Of a stretch of DNA of 64,000 nt, positions 8,173-17,125 are shown in pieces. The stretch's first letter is position 1, and each line of letters opens with the position of its first letter. The notes beneath the pieces are model-generated. The model did no database searches. It was not told the DNA's origin and worked only from the letters and a program-made list of their open reading frames with translations. This DNA comes from Niastella sp. Its GTDB lineage: Bacteria; Bacteroidota; Bacteroidia; Chitinophagales; Chitinophagaceae. Made by a program: the position numbers and the translations under genes. Where the stretch lies: the NCBI GenBank assembly GCA_016710595.1, contig JADJVM010000005.1, forward strand, positions 352,113 through 416,112. Reading direction: 5' to 3'.

Positions 8173-9084
8173 TTATTGATGAGGTAGAAGTGCCATAATT
8201 TTAAAAATATGTAGTATGTATGGAAATAATGCGTCCATACTTTCTGAAGCGCCCCGGGTAGAGCCGGGTAATGCTAAAATGAGGGTATTCCCTTTTAATC
8301 CACAAATGCTTCTCGATAACATCGAATAGGGAGTTTGCTCCTGGCCATAATTCCTGGCTGCTTCGGCAATGCCGGGAATTTCACGGTCGAGCATGGGGTA
8401 TATGGCTTCGGGAGTAACGTCTCTTGGAGATAAACCAGTGCCACCCGTTAGAATGATTAAATCCATTTTATTTTCATACAGTGATTGTACTTTTTCCTGT
8501 ATCACTTTTATTTCATCAGGAATGATGCAATAATCTTTAATAGCAATCTCTGATTTTTCTAATTTGCTAATGATGGCTTTGCCGGCGGTATCCTGTTTCT
8601 TCCCGGCTGATATACTATCAGAACATACAATTACTGCTGCAGAAAGAGACCGGATCGGCTTGTCATTATATTGGGATTTGCCACCCTTTTTCTTAAGTAG
8701 TTTAATGCTCTTAATCTCAATTTCTTTATCAATCGGTTTCAGCATATCATAAATAGTTAGCGCTACCACCGAGGCACCATGCATTGCTTCCACTTCTACC
8801 CCGGTACGGTAAATAGTGTGGACTTCTGTTTCAATAATAATATCCAGCCCTTCTATTGTATGCTTTACTGCTGCAAACTCTATTGGCAATGGATGACAAT
8901 CGGGGATCATATCACTGGTTCTCTTAATTCCAAACAAACCCGCTATACGACTGGCTTCCAACACATCGCCTTTGGGAACTGTTTTATTTTTTACAGCCTC
9001 AATGGTTTCCTGCTTGCTGACGCTTACGATGGCCTGTGCAATTGCAGAACGATGTGATTTTATTTTGTTGGTAATATCTATCAT
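8173..9084 (-). CDS. moaC: Fused MoaC-MogA/MoaB molybdenum cofactor protein
   Basis: A 303-residue fusion. The N-terminal part (about 1-145) is MoaC, cyclic pyranopterin monophosphate synthase, with KGDVLEASRIAGLFGIKRTS, CHPLPI and MHGASVVALTIYDMLK. The C-terminal part (about 147-303) is a MogA/MoaB-type molybdopterin adenylyltransferase with SLSAAVIVCSDS and TGGTGLSPRDVTPE. The fusion joins an early and a late step of the cofactor pathway in one chain and is known in Bacteroidota. The gene sits 6 bases downstream of moaE in the same direction. The enzyme would serve the NarGHI nitrate reductase encoded upstream. Confidence 0.93.
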   Translation of the reverse strand: MIDITNKIKSHRSAIAQAIVSVSKQETIEAVKNKTVPKGDVLEASRIAGLFGIKRTSDMIPDCHPLPIEFAAVKHTIEGLDIIIETEVHTIYRTGVEVEAMHGASVVALTIYDMLKPIDKEIEIKSIKLLKKKGGKSQYNDKPIRSLSAAVIVCSDSISAGKKQDTAGKAIISKLEKSEIAIKDYCIIPDEIKVIQEKVQSLYENKMDLIILTGGTGLSPRDVTPEAIYPMLDREIPGIAEAARNYGQEQTPYSMLSRSICGLKGNTLILALPGSTRGASESMDALFPYILHIFKIMALLPHQ

Positions 9085-9090
9085 AACTTT

Positions 9091-9537
9091 TTATGTATTG
9101 GTTTTCCATTGAGAATTCTCATTGGTAAAAATTTCTTTTCCCCAAACGGGTACTTCTTTTTTAATCCGTTCAACAATTGCTTCACAGGTATCAATGGCAT
9201 CTTTACGATGAATGGAGGAAGTAAATACAAATAAACTAATTTCTCCTGCCTTTACAATTCCAAGACTGTGATATATATGCATGCATATTATTGAAAACTT
9301 TTTAAAAGCATCTTCCCTGATATCGTGAAATTTTTCTTCTGCCATTTCCCGATAGGTTGTGTATTCTATTGCGGCTACTTCTTCATTACCAATTTTGTCA
9401 CTACGCACCTGGCCAAGAAAAATACTATGGGCTCCGATATTTTTTTTATGACTATGCTTTGCAATAGCTTCTGCAATGAAACCGGGATTGATTGGCCCGT
9501 CAATAAATATTGTATGACCCCTTTTTTCTTCCATCAT
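9091..9537 (-). CDS. moaE: Molybdopterin synthase catalytic subunit MoaE
   Basis: A 148-residue MoaE. Family motifs are IGAHSIFLGQVRSD, IEYTTYREMAEEKF, IYHSLGIVKAGE and the active-site lysine stretch IKKEVPVWGKE. It inserts sulfur into cyclic pyranopterin monophosphate together with MoaD (10693-10926). The start overlaps the stop of the moeB-rhodanese gene by 4 bases, which suggests translational coupling. Confidence 0.94.
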   Translation of the reverse strand: MMEEKRGHTIFIDGPINPGFIAEAIAKHSHKKNIGAHSIFLGQVRSDKIGNEEVAAIEYTTYREMAEEKFHDIREDAFKKFSIICMHIYHSLGIVKAGEISLFVFTSSIHRKDAIDTCEAIVERIKKEVPVWGKEIFTNENSQWKTNT

Positions 9538-10682
9538 GGTTTTATTGATGATGCATGTAAACTGTTAAGGTAATCTTTTTTCCATGCCTCTATTCCTCCT
9601 TTCAAACTCCAGACAGAACATTTCGGAAATTTTTCATTCAGTATCTTTACTGCAGCCAGGCTTCGCTTTCCTGTTTGGCAAAAAACAACAATTTTATTTT
9701 TTATTGTAATGCTCTTCAACTCATTTTCAAATACACTCAAAGGAATTTGTGTAAATAAAAATTCATCCACTTCAGGTAATTCACCTATTTCACGAACATC
9801 AATGATTTCTATTTTTTCCTGTATTCTAAGTCCGTCAAATTCTGCCGGTGTTAGTTCATTCAATACTGCGTGTGCATTACAAAACCACTCATAATCAAAC
9901 TTCTCAAATTCTTCTTTATTTTTTGGAACGGATGCATCGGTTCCTTTTGCCGGCGAAATCATAAAGTCGTAAAATAAATTAGTCAGCGCATTGTAAGATA
10001 TAATAGTGTTGCACAAAGGTTTGCCAATGCCAGTAATAATTTTAATGACTTCAGTTGCCTGCATGGTACCAATAATACCCGGCAATACGCCGAGCACACC
10101 TGCTTCGTTACAAGATGGCGCAGATGCGGGATCCGGAGGAACAGGAAACAAATCACGATAATTGGATTTGATATTCGTGTCCTTATCTTCCATGTTAAAT
10201 ACACCAATCTGCCCTTCAAAGCGAAGTACTGCGCCATACAGCAAAGGTTTATTTAGTAACATGCATGCATCATTAATAAGGTATCGTGTTGCAAAATTAT
10301 CAGTGCCATCCATCACTACATCATAACTACTTATTATATCAAGTGAATTTTTTGAGTCTAATTTAATGTTATGAATATGAAACAGAATATCCGGATTAAA
10401 TGCTTTCATTTTATCAGCCGCTGTTTGCGCTTTGAGTTTTCCGATATCTTCAACAGAATACAAAGTTTGCCTTTGAAGATTGGTAAATTCTACAATATCA
10501 AAATCAACAATCCCAATAGTTCCAACACCGGCGGCAGCCAGGTATTGCAAAGCCGGACAACCGAGCCCTCCGGCTCCCACGACCAATACTTTTGACCGGA
10601 ATAATTTTTCCTGTGCAGCAGTCCCAAATTCTTTGAGGACTGTTTGACGCTGATATCGGTGATATTTATTTAAAGAAGTCAT
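9534..10682 (-). CDS. moeB: MoeB/ThiF-type adenylyltransferase with C-terminal rhodanese domain
   Basis: A 382-residue two-domain protein. The N-terminal E1-like domain has the ATP loop GAGGLGCPA (from residue 36), GTDNFATRYLIND and the catalytic Cys C191 in PSCNEAG. The C-terminal rhodanese domain (about 275-375) has the active-site loop CQTGKRS (C335). It activates the C-terminal Gly-Gly of MoaD and can hand on sulfur from its rhodanese domain to form the thiocarboxylate. It lies between moaD and moaE in a tight operon, which favours MoeB over ThiF. Confidence 0.92.
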   Translation of the reverse strand: MTSLNKYHRYQRQTVLKEFGTAAQEKLFRSKVLVVGAGGLGCPALQYLAAAGVGTIGIVDFDIVEFTNLQRQTLYSVEDIGKLKAQTAADKMKAFNPDILFHIHNIKLDSKNSLDIISSYDVVMDGTDNFATRYLINDACMLLNKPLLYGAVLRFEGQIGVFNMEDKDTNIKSNYRDLFPVPPDPASAPSCNEAGVLGVLPGIIGTMQATEVIKIITGIGKPLCNTIISYNALTNLFYDFMISPAKGTDASVPKNKEEFEKFDYEWFCNAHAVLNELTPAEFDGLRIQEKIEIIDVREIGELPEVDEFLFTQIPLSVFENELKSITIKNKIVVFCQTGKRSLAAVKILNEKFPKCSVWSLKGGIEAWKKDYLNSLHASSIKP

Positions 10683-10692
10683 TTTGTTTTAT

Positions 10693-10926
10693 TTATCCCC
10701 CTGAAAAAGGAGGAAGTATCGCAACAGTATCCTGATGCTGCAATTGCGTATTTTCCTGGATGATTTTTTTATTTACAGCAATAGAATATTTATTGGATTG
10801 TAATGCGGGGTAATTATTTTCAAGCAATTTAATTAATTCATCAGTGTTCTCTGCGCCAGAAATTTTCAACTTAGTCTCTTTGATGATATCGGTAATTTGC
10901 CCGAATGTAAGTACATCAATCTCCAT
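10693..10926 (-). CDS. moaD: Molybdopterin synthase sulfur carrier MoaD
   Basis: A 77-residue ubiquitin-like protein ending in PPFSGG, the Gly-Gly tail needed for adenylation and thiocarboxylation. The first strand MEIDVLTFGQITDI and the late QHQDTVAILPP match MoaD. It is directly adjacent to mobA (1 base spacing) and moeB. It acts with MoaE. Confidence 0.92.
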   Translation of the reverse strand: MEIDVLTFGQITDIIKETKLKISGAENTDELIKLLENNYPALQSNKYSIAVNKKIIQENTQLQHQDTVAILPPFSGG

Positions 10927-10927
10927 T

Positions 10928-11581
10928 TTATAATTGTTTTAATGCATTCTGAAAATCATCTTCATTATTTATGTTCGTAAACAATAAATCATGAAATAGT
11001 TCATTTTTTTGATTATCTAACTTCAACAAATCAAAATAAGTTACCATCTCCTGCAATTTAATAATTCCCCGCTCAATAAGTTGCTTCCATTTTGGTAAAC
11101 ATTGCCTGGAATAAACTCCAAATAAGGGTTGGATTTTACCGTGAAACAATGGCAGGACTATTTGCGAATGTGTTGCATACTGCATCACGTATGTAACAGC
11201 ATTGGCAGCAATGAAAGGCATATCACAACTCACAATAAATGTTTGTTCAGTTTGGGTGTGGCTCAAAGCCGCATGAATACCGCCTGCGGGGCCAATATCT
11301 TTTATCAAATCTTCAATTACTGGCAATCCGAATTGTTCATACTCATGATTGTTTGAAACAATAATCACTTCATTTACTGCCGGCGATAATTGCTCAATAA
11401 TTCTTTGTACAATTGGCTTGTTATTGAATAAGAGCAATCCCTTATCTGTTCCCATGCGGGAACTTTTGCCTCCGGCGAGAATGTATGCGTTAATATGGTT
11501 TATTTTATTGGTCACAAATTGGGCTTCGATTTTATTTTTGAGTTGTATCAATCTTTTGCCTTGAGGTAATTCTAATAGCAT
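10928..11581 (-). CDS. mobA: Molybdenum cofactor guanylyltransferase MobA
   Basis: A nucleotidyltransferase with the NTP-binding signature AYILAGGKSSRMGTDKG, then FIVSCDMPF. MobA adds GMP to molybdopterin to make the guanine dinucleotide form used by NarG. The first 22 residues of this frame (MLLELPQGKRL...) do not look like MobA. A GTG at 11515 is an alternative start just before the fold begins. The N-terminal end overlaps a truncated KilA-N gene by 50 bases, so the start may have been remodelled by an insertion or deletion. Confidence 0.88.
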   Translation of the reverse strand: MLLELPQGKRLIQLKNKIEAQFVTNKINHINAYILAGGKSSRMGTDKGLLLFNNKPIVQRIIEQLSPAVNEVIIVSNNHEYEQFGLPVIEDLIKDIGPAGGIHAALSHTQTEQTFIVSCDMPFIAANAVTYVMQYATHSQIVLPLFHGKIQPLFGVYSRQCLPKWKQLIERGIIKLQEMVTYFDLLKLDNQKNELFHDLLFTNINNEDDFQNALKQL

Positions 11582-11873
11582 TAGTGCTTTCTATCCATTT
11601 CTTTGGTGTCATCACAAAGCTGTTTAGCGCTGCTTGCTTTCTAAACCCCTCGAATTCGAGGGGTTTAAAACCAGGATTGTAAATCGTTTCCCAAAATTCT
11701 AGCAATTCGATGGTATTTCTGTTCCGCATCCAATTTTGGATGATAGAATCTGTATGTTCTGCATCTTTATAACGGGCAATATCCGTTAATGAAATATAGT
11801 CTTCAAATTGCCCGTTAGCAACATTTATGAAAGCTCCTCTAACTTGTATTTTTCTATTTTTTTCCATACTCAA
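11532..11873 (-). pseudogene. Truncated KilA-N domain protein
   Basis: A 113-residue fragment with the N-terminal part of a KilA-N domain: IQVRGAFINVANGQFEDYISLTDIARYKD, a WMRNRNTIELLEFWE stretch and FVMTPKKWIESTNAI. Full-length Bacteroidota KilA-N proteins continue with a GRYGGTYAHKDIAFEFA segment and are about 270 residues. Here the frame changes into unrelated residues right after TNAI and stops inside the start of mobA. So it looks like a phage-type gene remnant inside the cofactor operon. Confidence 0.7.
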
Positions 11874-11958
11874 TTCATTAAATAAATTTGATTGAAAATA
11901 AAATCTGCTTCTACTGCTGTCTTAACAACAATACAAATTTTATTGGTTTATACATCCC

Positions 11959-12690
11959 TCAGGCAAATAATAATTTAACTGACGCCATCAGCAAAACGAC
12001 TGCTAACAATCTTTTTAAAAATAAATGATTCAATTTCTTCGCACCCAGGTAGGAACCGGCAAGGCCGCCTGAAAATGCAATTACAATCATCCACACAATT
12101 TCGGGTTTGTATTCAAATCCTGTTGTAAAAATACCGGCCAGACCTGCAAGTGAATTTACAAAGATGAACAATGCAGATACTGCTGCAGTTTGCTTCATAT
12201 TTGCCCAATGCAACAATAATATGGCCGGGCTTAAAATAATTCCTCCGCCAATACCAATCATCCCGGAAAATAAACCGATAATGGCGCCTATGAGCAAGGA
12301 AGCAAACAGGGTTTGTTCTTTATCTGTATTTTCGGAATTAAATTTTATACCTCCTAATCTTACCACCGGAAAGAGAAGCAGCATTCCTAGAATTTTTTTG
12401 TACCAGGCTGCATCCATGATGATTAACCCTCCGACAAAAGCAGCGGGAATAGATGCAATTGCAAAAGGCCAGAACAGTTTCCAGCGGAAGTGCCCGTTTC
12501 GATAATATTGTATAAAGGCAGTGAGCGAAACAAAAAGATTCAGTATTAATGCGGTTGGCCTCATCATCTCAGGTGCAAAGGAAAAAAATGCCATGAGTGC
12601 CAAATAGCCGCTGGCACCACCATGCCCTACGGATGAATAGAGAAAAGCAACCATAAAAAGCAATATATAAAAGATAATTTCAGTGTGCAT
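11959..12690 (-). CDS. TauE/SafE family membrane permease
   Basis: A 243-residue integral membrane protein of the TauE/SafE (DUF81) family with about 8 hydrophobic helices. The first repeat begins YSSVGHGGASGYLALMAFF and the second FSGMIGIGGGIILSPAILL, the glycine-rich signature of the family. Members export sulfite, sulfoacetate or related anions. In this cofactor operon a role in sulfur or oxyanion traffic is possible, but the substrate cannot be read from sequence. Confidence 0.88.
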   Translation of the reverse strand: MHTEIIFYILLFMVAFLYSSVGHGGASGYLALMAFFSFAPEMMRPTALILNLFVSLTAFIQYYRNGHFRWKLFWPFAIASIPAAFVGGLIIMDAAWYKKILGMLLLFPVVRLGGIKFNSENTDKEQTLFASLLIGAIIGLFSGMIGIGGGIILSPAILLLHWANMKQTAAVSALFIFVNSLAGLAGIFTTGFEYKPEIVWMIVIAFSGGLAGSYLGAKKLNHLFLKRLLAVVLLMASVKLLFA

Positions 12691-12738
12691 TGTTTCCTGT
12701 GGCTAAAATATTTTTATAATTTTTTTCAGTCTTAATCT

Positions 12739-13914
12739 TCAATCAATCATAAGAACCTCTACCATTTCTCCCTTCAGAAATTGTTCTTTGTCTTCTTCCA
12801 GTTCAATGATACAATCTGCAACGGCAAAAGAATTCAACAGATAGCTTGCCTGGTTTTCTAAAATTGAAACCTCATTGAGCTTTGTTTTTCCTTTAAGAAA
12901 AAAAGTCATTCCTGGTTTCTTTTTATAATCATTTGATAATGGCAGTGATATTTTTTTAAAATATTCTTTTTTAATAAAGCTGCTGATAGCATTTGCTACA
13001 TATTCATAAAAACAGGTAAGCACCGATGCGGGATTCCCGGGAAGCCCGAAGACAAGGGTTTGCTGATGTTTACCAAAATAAAAGGGTTTGCCGGGTTTCT
13101 GTTTTACCTTATGAAATATTTCTTTTACGGCACATTTTTGCAGCGATGAAATAACAAAATCGTAATCGCCTACCGACACACCTCCGGATAGAATGATAAT
13201 ATCTGAACTTAATTGATTGTTGATAGCATTGGTTATTTTATCTTCATCATCATCCACCATTTCTACGGAAGCAGGAACAATATTCATTTGCCCCAATGCA
13301 GCAGAAAGCCCAAGTGAATTGGATTCATAAATTTTTCCCTTACTCATGGCCTCCCCGGGTTTTATTAATTCTTTTCCGGTAACAATAATGCTGATAACAG
13401 GATTTGAATAAACCTTCACTTTATCAATACCCAAACCTGCCAGAAATGAAATAGATGCTGGTGAAAGATAATGTCCTTCGGGCAAGGCAATCTCTCCATT
13501 TTTAGTTTGCGAACCTTGCAGCCTTACATTGCTTCCTTTGATGAGTTTATCATCATTTATGCTAATGTACTTACCATTTTTTATTACATTTTCCTGGATA
13601 ACCACAGTATTAGCACCCAGTGGTAAAGCGGCTCCGGTAAATATGCGAATGGCTTCGTTAGGCTTTAGATTTTGTGCCAAATAATTTCCTGCCTGCACTT
13701 CTCCATTTAAAAATAAATCGGATTTACCATCCCAGGTTTCAAAAGAAAATGCATAACCGTCCATGGCTGATTGGTCAAATGGTGGTGTATCAATTGGTGA
13801 AAGGACAGGTTCGGCCAATACGAATCCATAAGCCGCATTTAAGAACATCATTTCAACTTTTGTTTGCAGCCCATTTTCATGAATTAGTTTTCTTGCTTCA
13901 GGCACCGTTATCAT
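12739..13914 (-). CDS. moeA: Molybdopterin molybdotransferase MoeA
   Basis: A 391-residue MoeA. Motifs include SPIDTPPFDQSAMDGYAF, RIFTGAALPLGANTVVIQE, ILSGGVSVGDYDFV, HKVKQKPGKPFYFG and VFGLPGNPASVLTCF. It inserts molybdenum into adenylated molybdopterin made by the MogA part of the MoaC-MogA fusion. It is 2 bases downstream of the NAD-binding oxidoreductase gene, within the same run of cofactor genes. Confidence 0.95.
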   Translation of the reverse strand: MITVPEARKLIHENGLQTKVEMMFLNAAYGFVLAEPVLSPIDTPPFDQSAMDGYAFSFETWDGKSDLFLNGEVQAGNYLAQNLKPNEAIRIFTGAALPLGANTVVIQENVIKNGKYISINDDKLIKGSNVRLQGSQTKNGEIALPEGHYLSPASISFLAGLGIDKVKVYSNPVISIIVTGKELIKPGEAMSKGKIYESNSLGLSAALGQMNIVPASVEMVDDDEDKITNAINNQLSSDIIILSGGVSVGDYDFVISSLQKCAVKEIFHKVKQKPGKPFYFGKHQQTLVFGLPGNPASVLTCFYEYVANAISSFIKKEYFKKISLPLSNDYKKKPGMTFFLKGKTKLNEVSILENQASYLLNSFAVADCIIELEEDKEQFLKGEMVEVLMID

Positions 13915-13916
13915 TT

Positions 13917-15380
13917 CTAAAACTTTTTAATTTTTTTTATTCCTGCAATCCGTTTCAGCATATTCCTGAAAATAAAATAATGAAAAGGCAGCATTGAATA
14001 CCAATAGTTACGACCCATAATACCTTTAGGGCGAAAAGTTGCAGTTTGTTTTAAAATGCACCGGCTTTCATTTTGAATAATTGCAAACTCAAGCCAAGCT
14101 TCGCCGGGCAGTTTCATTTCTGCAAATAAAAGCAAGCGATAATTTTTTCGGTCTGCCAGTATCACTCTCCAAAAATCAATTGTATCTCCGGCTTCAATAT
14201 CTATTTTGCTTCTTCTGCCCCGGCTCAATCCTACGCCTCCTACTAATTTGTCTAATATACCACGGATCCTCCACAATTTATCAGCATAATACCATCCCTG
14301 TTCGCCACCAATTCCAAAAAAGCGATCAGCCACTTCCTTAATTTTATCCCTGTCAATCTCTGTCCACTTACGATCCTGATAACAACCGTTCACCGGAACT
14401 TCGATATGCTCATTTACATCTAAACGATTTAAGCTGCTGGATGCCGAATCTGTCCAGCTTGAAACTACCATATTTTGTGCAATTCTTTCAAAAGCCATTT
14501 CAATAGCTTCCTTGTAAGGAATTAATTGCTGTGGAATAATTTCACGGATAGAAAACTCTTTGCATATAACATCATTCTTCATGCTATGTACCAATTGGCG
14601 TGCAATTGTAATATTTGCCGACGTAGTAAGGTAAAGCCAGTAAGCAGATAAGCCAGGAAATGGTACAGGTAAAGAAAGAATATATCTTTTGTATCCCCGA
14701 ACGGCTGCAAATTGCAGAATCATTTGTTTATAAGTTAAAACATCTGGGCCGCCAATTTCAAAAGTCCGTGAAAATGCATTTTCATTGGAGAGGCATAAGT
14801 GCAAATAGTTGATTACATTTCTTATGGCAATCGGTTGGCATTTAGAATTCAACCAGCGGGGCACAATCATTACAGGTAATTTTTCAGTAAGATCACGGAT
14901 AATCTCAAAAGATATACTACCGGAACCTACAATGATACCAGCCTCAAAAATAGTATAAGGGATACCGGATTGCATGATCACATCTTTCACTACTTTTCGT
15001 GCATATAAATGTTTTGACAGATTTTCTTCATTGCTGATGCCACCCAGGTAAATGATCTGTTTTACTTTTGTAAGTGTAGCCACCAGCACAAAACATCCTA
15101 TTGATCTTAATTCATATTCCTTCAACGTAGTAGTGGTATCGCCCAAAGAATGAATTAAGTAATAAGCAGCATCAAATTCTTTATTCTTAAAATGCTGAAT
15201 GGCATTTTCAGGATACAGGAAATCATATTCAATGATCTGAACTTTTTCTAAAATACTTTTAGTGGGCTTAAACCGTTTGGTATCCCTAACCACGCATGTA
15301 ACCTCATGGCCTGCCTCTACAAGAACCGGCAATATTCTCATGCCGATATATCCGTTAGCACCGGTTAACAAAATACGCAT
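13917..15380 (-). CDS. NAD(P)-binding SDR-type protein with DUF2867 domain
   Basis: About 487 residues from MRILLTGANGYIGMRI at 15380. The longer frame adds seven residues inside the moaA stop region. The N-terminal half is an extended Rossmann domain of the NmrA/SDR type with LLTGANGYIG (dinucleotide loop) and AAYYLIHSLGD. The C-terminal half (about 330-480) matches DUF2867, including FWRVILADRKNYRLLLFAEMKLPGEAWLEF. Many bacteria carry this architecture, but the substrate is unknown. It overlaps the 3' end of moaA, so it is coupled to the cofactor operon. Confidence 0.85.
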   Translation of the reverse strand: MRILLTGANGYIGMRILPVLVEAGHEVTCVVRDTKRFKPTKSILEKVQIIEYDFLYPENAIQHFKNKEFDAAYYLIHSLGDTTTTLKEYELRSIGCFVLVATLTKVKQIIYLGGISNEENLSKHLYARKVVKDVIMQSGIPYTIFEAGIIVGSGSISFEIIRDLTEKLPVMIVPRWLNSKCQPIAIRNVINYLHLCLSNENAFSRTFEIGGPDVLTYKQMILQFAAVRGYKRYILSLPVPFPGLSAYWLYLTTSANITIARQLVHSMKNDVICKEFSIREIIPQQLIPYKEAIEMAFERIAQNMVVSSWTDSASSSLNRLDVNEHIEVPVNGCYQDRKWTEIDRDKIKEVADRFFGIGGEQGWYYADKLWRIRGILDKLVGGVGLSRGRRSKIDIEAGDTIDFWRVILADRKNYRLLLFAEMKLPGEAWLEFAIIQNESRCILKQTATFRPKGIMGRNYWYSMLPFHYFIFRNMLKRIAGIKKIKKF

Positions 15381-15390
15381 AGTTAATTTT

Positions 15391-16380
15391 TTATCCCCCA
15401 ATATTGATCATACTCCGGTTGCTGATTTTTGAAGCGTCCAGGTTTTCATAAACAGATGTAAACTGCCCGCCAAGTGCTTTTTCTTTTTCCCAAACACATT
15501 GTTTAATAAGCGGTGTGATATCTTGCCCATTTCTTAATGTACTCAAAATATCTACCTCGCTTTTTGAGAAAAGGCAATTTTTCATTTTGCCATCTGTTGT
15601 TAATCTCATACGGTTACAACCACCACAAAATGGCTGGCTCATGGTGCTGATGATGGCAAAAGTACCATCGTGCCCCGGAACAAAGTATTTTTTATCAGTA
15701 TCATGCTTTGCATCCTGTAATTTCATAAAATTATATTCTTTAGAAATTTGATCCAGCATTTCCTGGTAAGAAAAAACTTTTTCACGGCTCCATTCGTTGC
15801 CGGCAAAAGGCATAAACTCTATGAACCGTACGTGTAACGGTAGGTGTTTTGTCCAGGCGATAAAATCATTCAGCTCATCATCATTCACTGCTTTCATTAC
15901 CACTACGTTGATCTTTACATGAAAATCATGTTGTAGCAAAAGATAAATATTATCCAGGATGCGATTGAATTCATCCCGTTTGGTGATCGCAAAAAACTTT
16001 TCTCTTGTCAAAGAATCTAAACTCACATTTACTGATTGAATCCCTGCATTTTTAAATGCATCTATGTACTTATCCACCAGCACGCCATTGGTACTGATAG
16101 CCAATTCTACCGGATATTTAGATATTCGTTCTATAATTTCCTGTGCATCTTTTCTCACCAAAGGCTCTCCGCCTGTAAGCCGGATTTTTTTCACACCCTC
16201 TTTTACAAATACAGAGACAATTTGTTCAATTTCATCTGCAGTCATTCGTGGCAAACCTCTGAAATAACCTTTAGGCAAATCTATTGGGTTGCAATAAGCA
16301 CAACGCAGGTTGCATTTATCTGTAAGTGAAATACGGAGATAATTGTGTACCCGGTTAAATTTATCTGTAAGCATATTCAA
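15391..16380 (-). CDS. moaA: GTP 3',8-cyclase MoaA
   Basis: A 329-residue radical SAM enzyme. The N-terminal cluster site is CNLRCAYC (C23, C27, C30), followed by the SAM-binding LTGGEPLVR. The C-terminal cluster site is FCGGCNRMRL plus NCLF (C252, C255, C269). The tail ends in Gly-Gly (MINIGG), needed in MoaA for activity. It starts cofactor synthesis from GTP. It lies 5 bases downstream of the hemerythrin gene, which ties cofactor genes to the nar transcript. Confidence 0.97.
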   Translation of the reverse strand: MNMLTDKFNRVHNYLRISLTDKCNLRCAYCNPIDLPKGYFRGLPRMTADEIEQIVSVFVKEGVKKIRLTGGEPLVRKDAQEIIERISKYPVELAISTNGVLVDKYIDAFKNAGIQSVNVSLDSLTREKFFAITKRDEFNRILDNIYLLLQHDFHVKINVVVMKAVNDDELNDFIAWTKHLPLHVRFIEFMPFAGNEWSREKVFSYQEMLDQISKEYNFMKLQDAKHDTDKKYFVPGHDGTFAIISTMSQPFCGGCNRMRLTTDGKMKNCLFSKSEVDILSTLRNGQDITPLIKQCVWEKEKALGGQFTSVYENLDASKISNRSMINIGG

Positions 16381-16385
16381 TTTAT

Positions 16386-17078
16386 TTATGACAAATCCAC
16401 TGAAAAATATTTTTTCATCTTATTTGTAATTCCTTCGTTGTCGCTTGCCGTTAAATATTTATGTGCCAATGGAAACACCACATTATCTTCCCGGAAAATG
16501 TGCAGGCGAAGCAATTCAACCAATGCCAATCCCTGTTCAATAGCAGTATCAATCAGTAATGCATTTGAAATACGATCTGTAAGGCGTGAAGCGACGCCCA
16601 TGAGGCTGAAAGTGAGTGTACCAAATTCCATTGTTTTGATATGGTCATGCTCCAGCATATCTATTGCCGTTTCGGGAACCGGCCCGGATCCACATTCTCC
16701 ATTATCAATCATACGGTCGTGGATGTATGGAAATAAAACTCTTTCTTCTTTGAGATTGTGCAATACAATTTTATTATCCAGGAATTCAAAGAATTCGCCG
16801 AGCTTGCTGTTCCTCTCTTTATTAATACCTTCTTTTTTTATCTCTAATAAATTTTTTTCAAATTCATCTAATTGTGTCAGCATATTCTTATGTTCGGTCA
16901 TAAGAAGTTGTATGAATGGATGCAGCTCTTCAAAAGGTACCGGTTCAGTGGCAGGTGGTTGATACGCTTCGGGGGGCGCCATTGGCGAATACACAGGATC
17001 AGAACCCGGATCTTTATCTACAAACCTTTTTATGTAATCATCTTTTTTATGATTTTCTTTTTCAAAAATATTATTCAT
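16386..17078 (-). CDS. Hemerythrin HHE domain protein
   Basis: A 230-residue protein with a four-helix hemerythrin-like domain (about 50-220). Candidate iron ligands are in LMTEHKNML, VLHNLKEERVLFPYIHDRM, MLEHDHIKTM and LRLHIFREDNVVFPLAHKYL. The N-terminus (1-45) is charged and Pro-rich. Such proteins bind O2 or NO, or take part in repair of iron-sulfur centres under nitrosative stress (YtfE/RIC group). Its position between nitrate transport genes and moaA supports a NO-related role. Confidence 0.87.
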   Translation of the reverse strand: MNNIFEKENHKKDDYIKRFVDKDPGSDPVYSPMAPPEAYQPPATEPVPFEELHPFIQLLMTEHKNMLTQLDEFEKNLLEIKKEGINKERNSKLGEFFEFLDNKIVLHNLKEERVLFPYIHDRMIDNGECGSGPVPETAIDMLEHDHIKTMEFGTLTFSLMGVASRLTDRISNALLIDTAIEQGLALVELLRLHIFREDNVVFPLAHKYLTASDNEGITNKMKKYFSVDLS

Positions 17079-17125
17079 CTTATTTATTTTGTTGTTTAAA
17101 ATTTTTTTTGATGCTATAAAAATAA

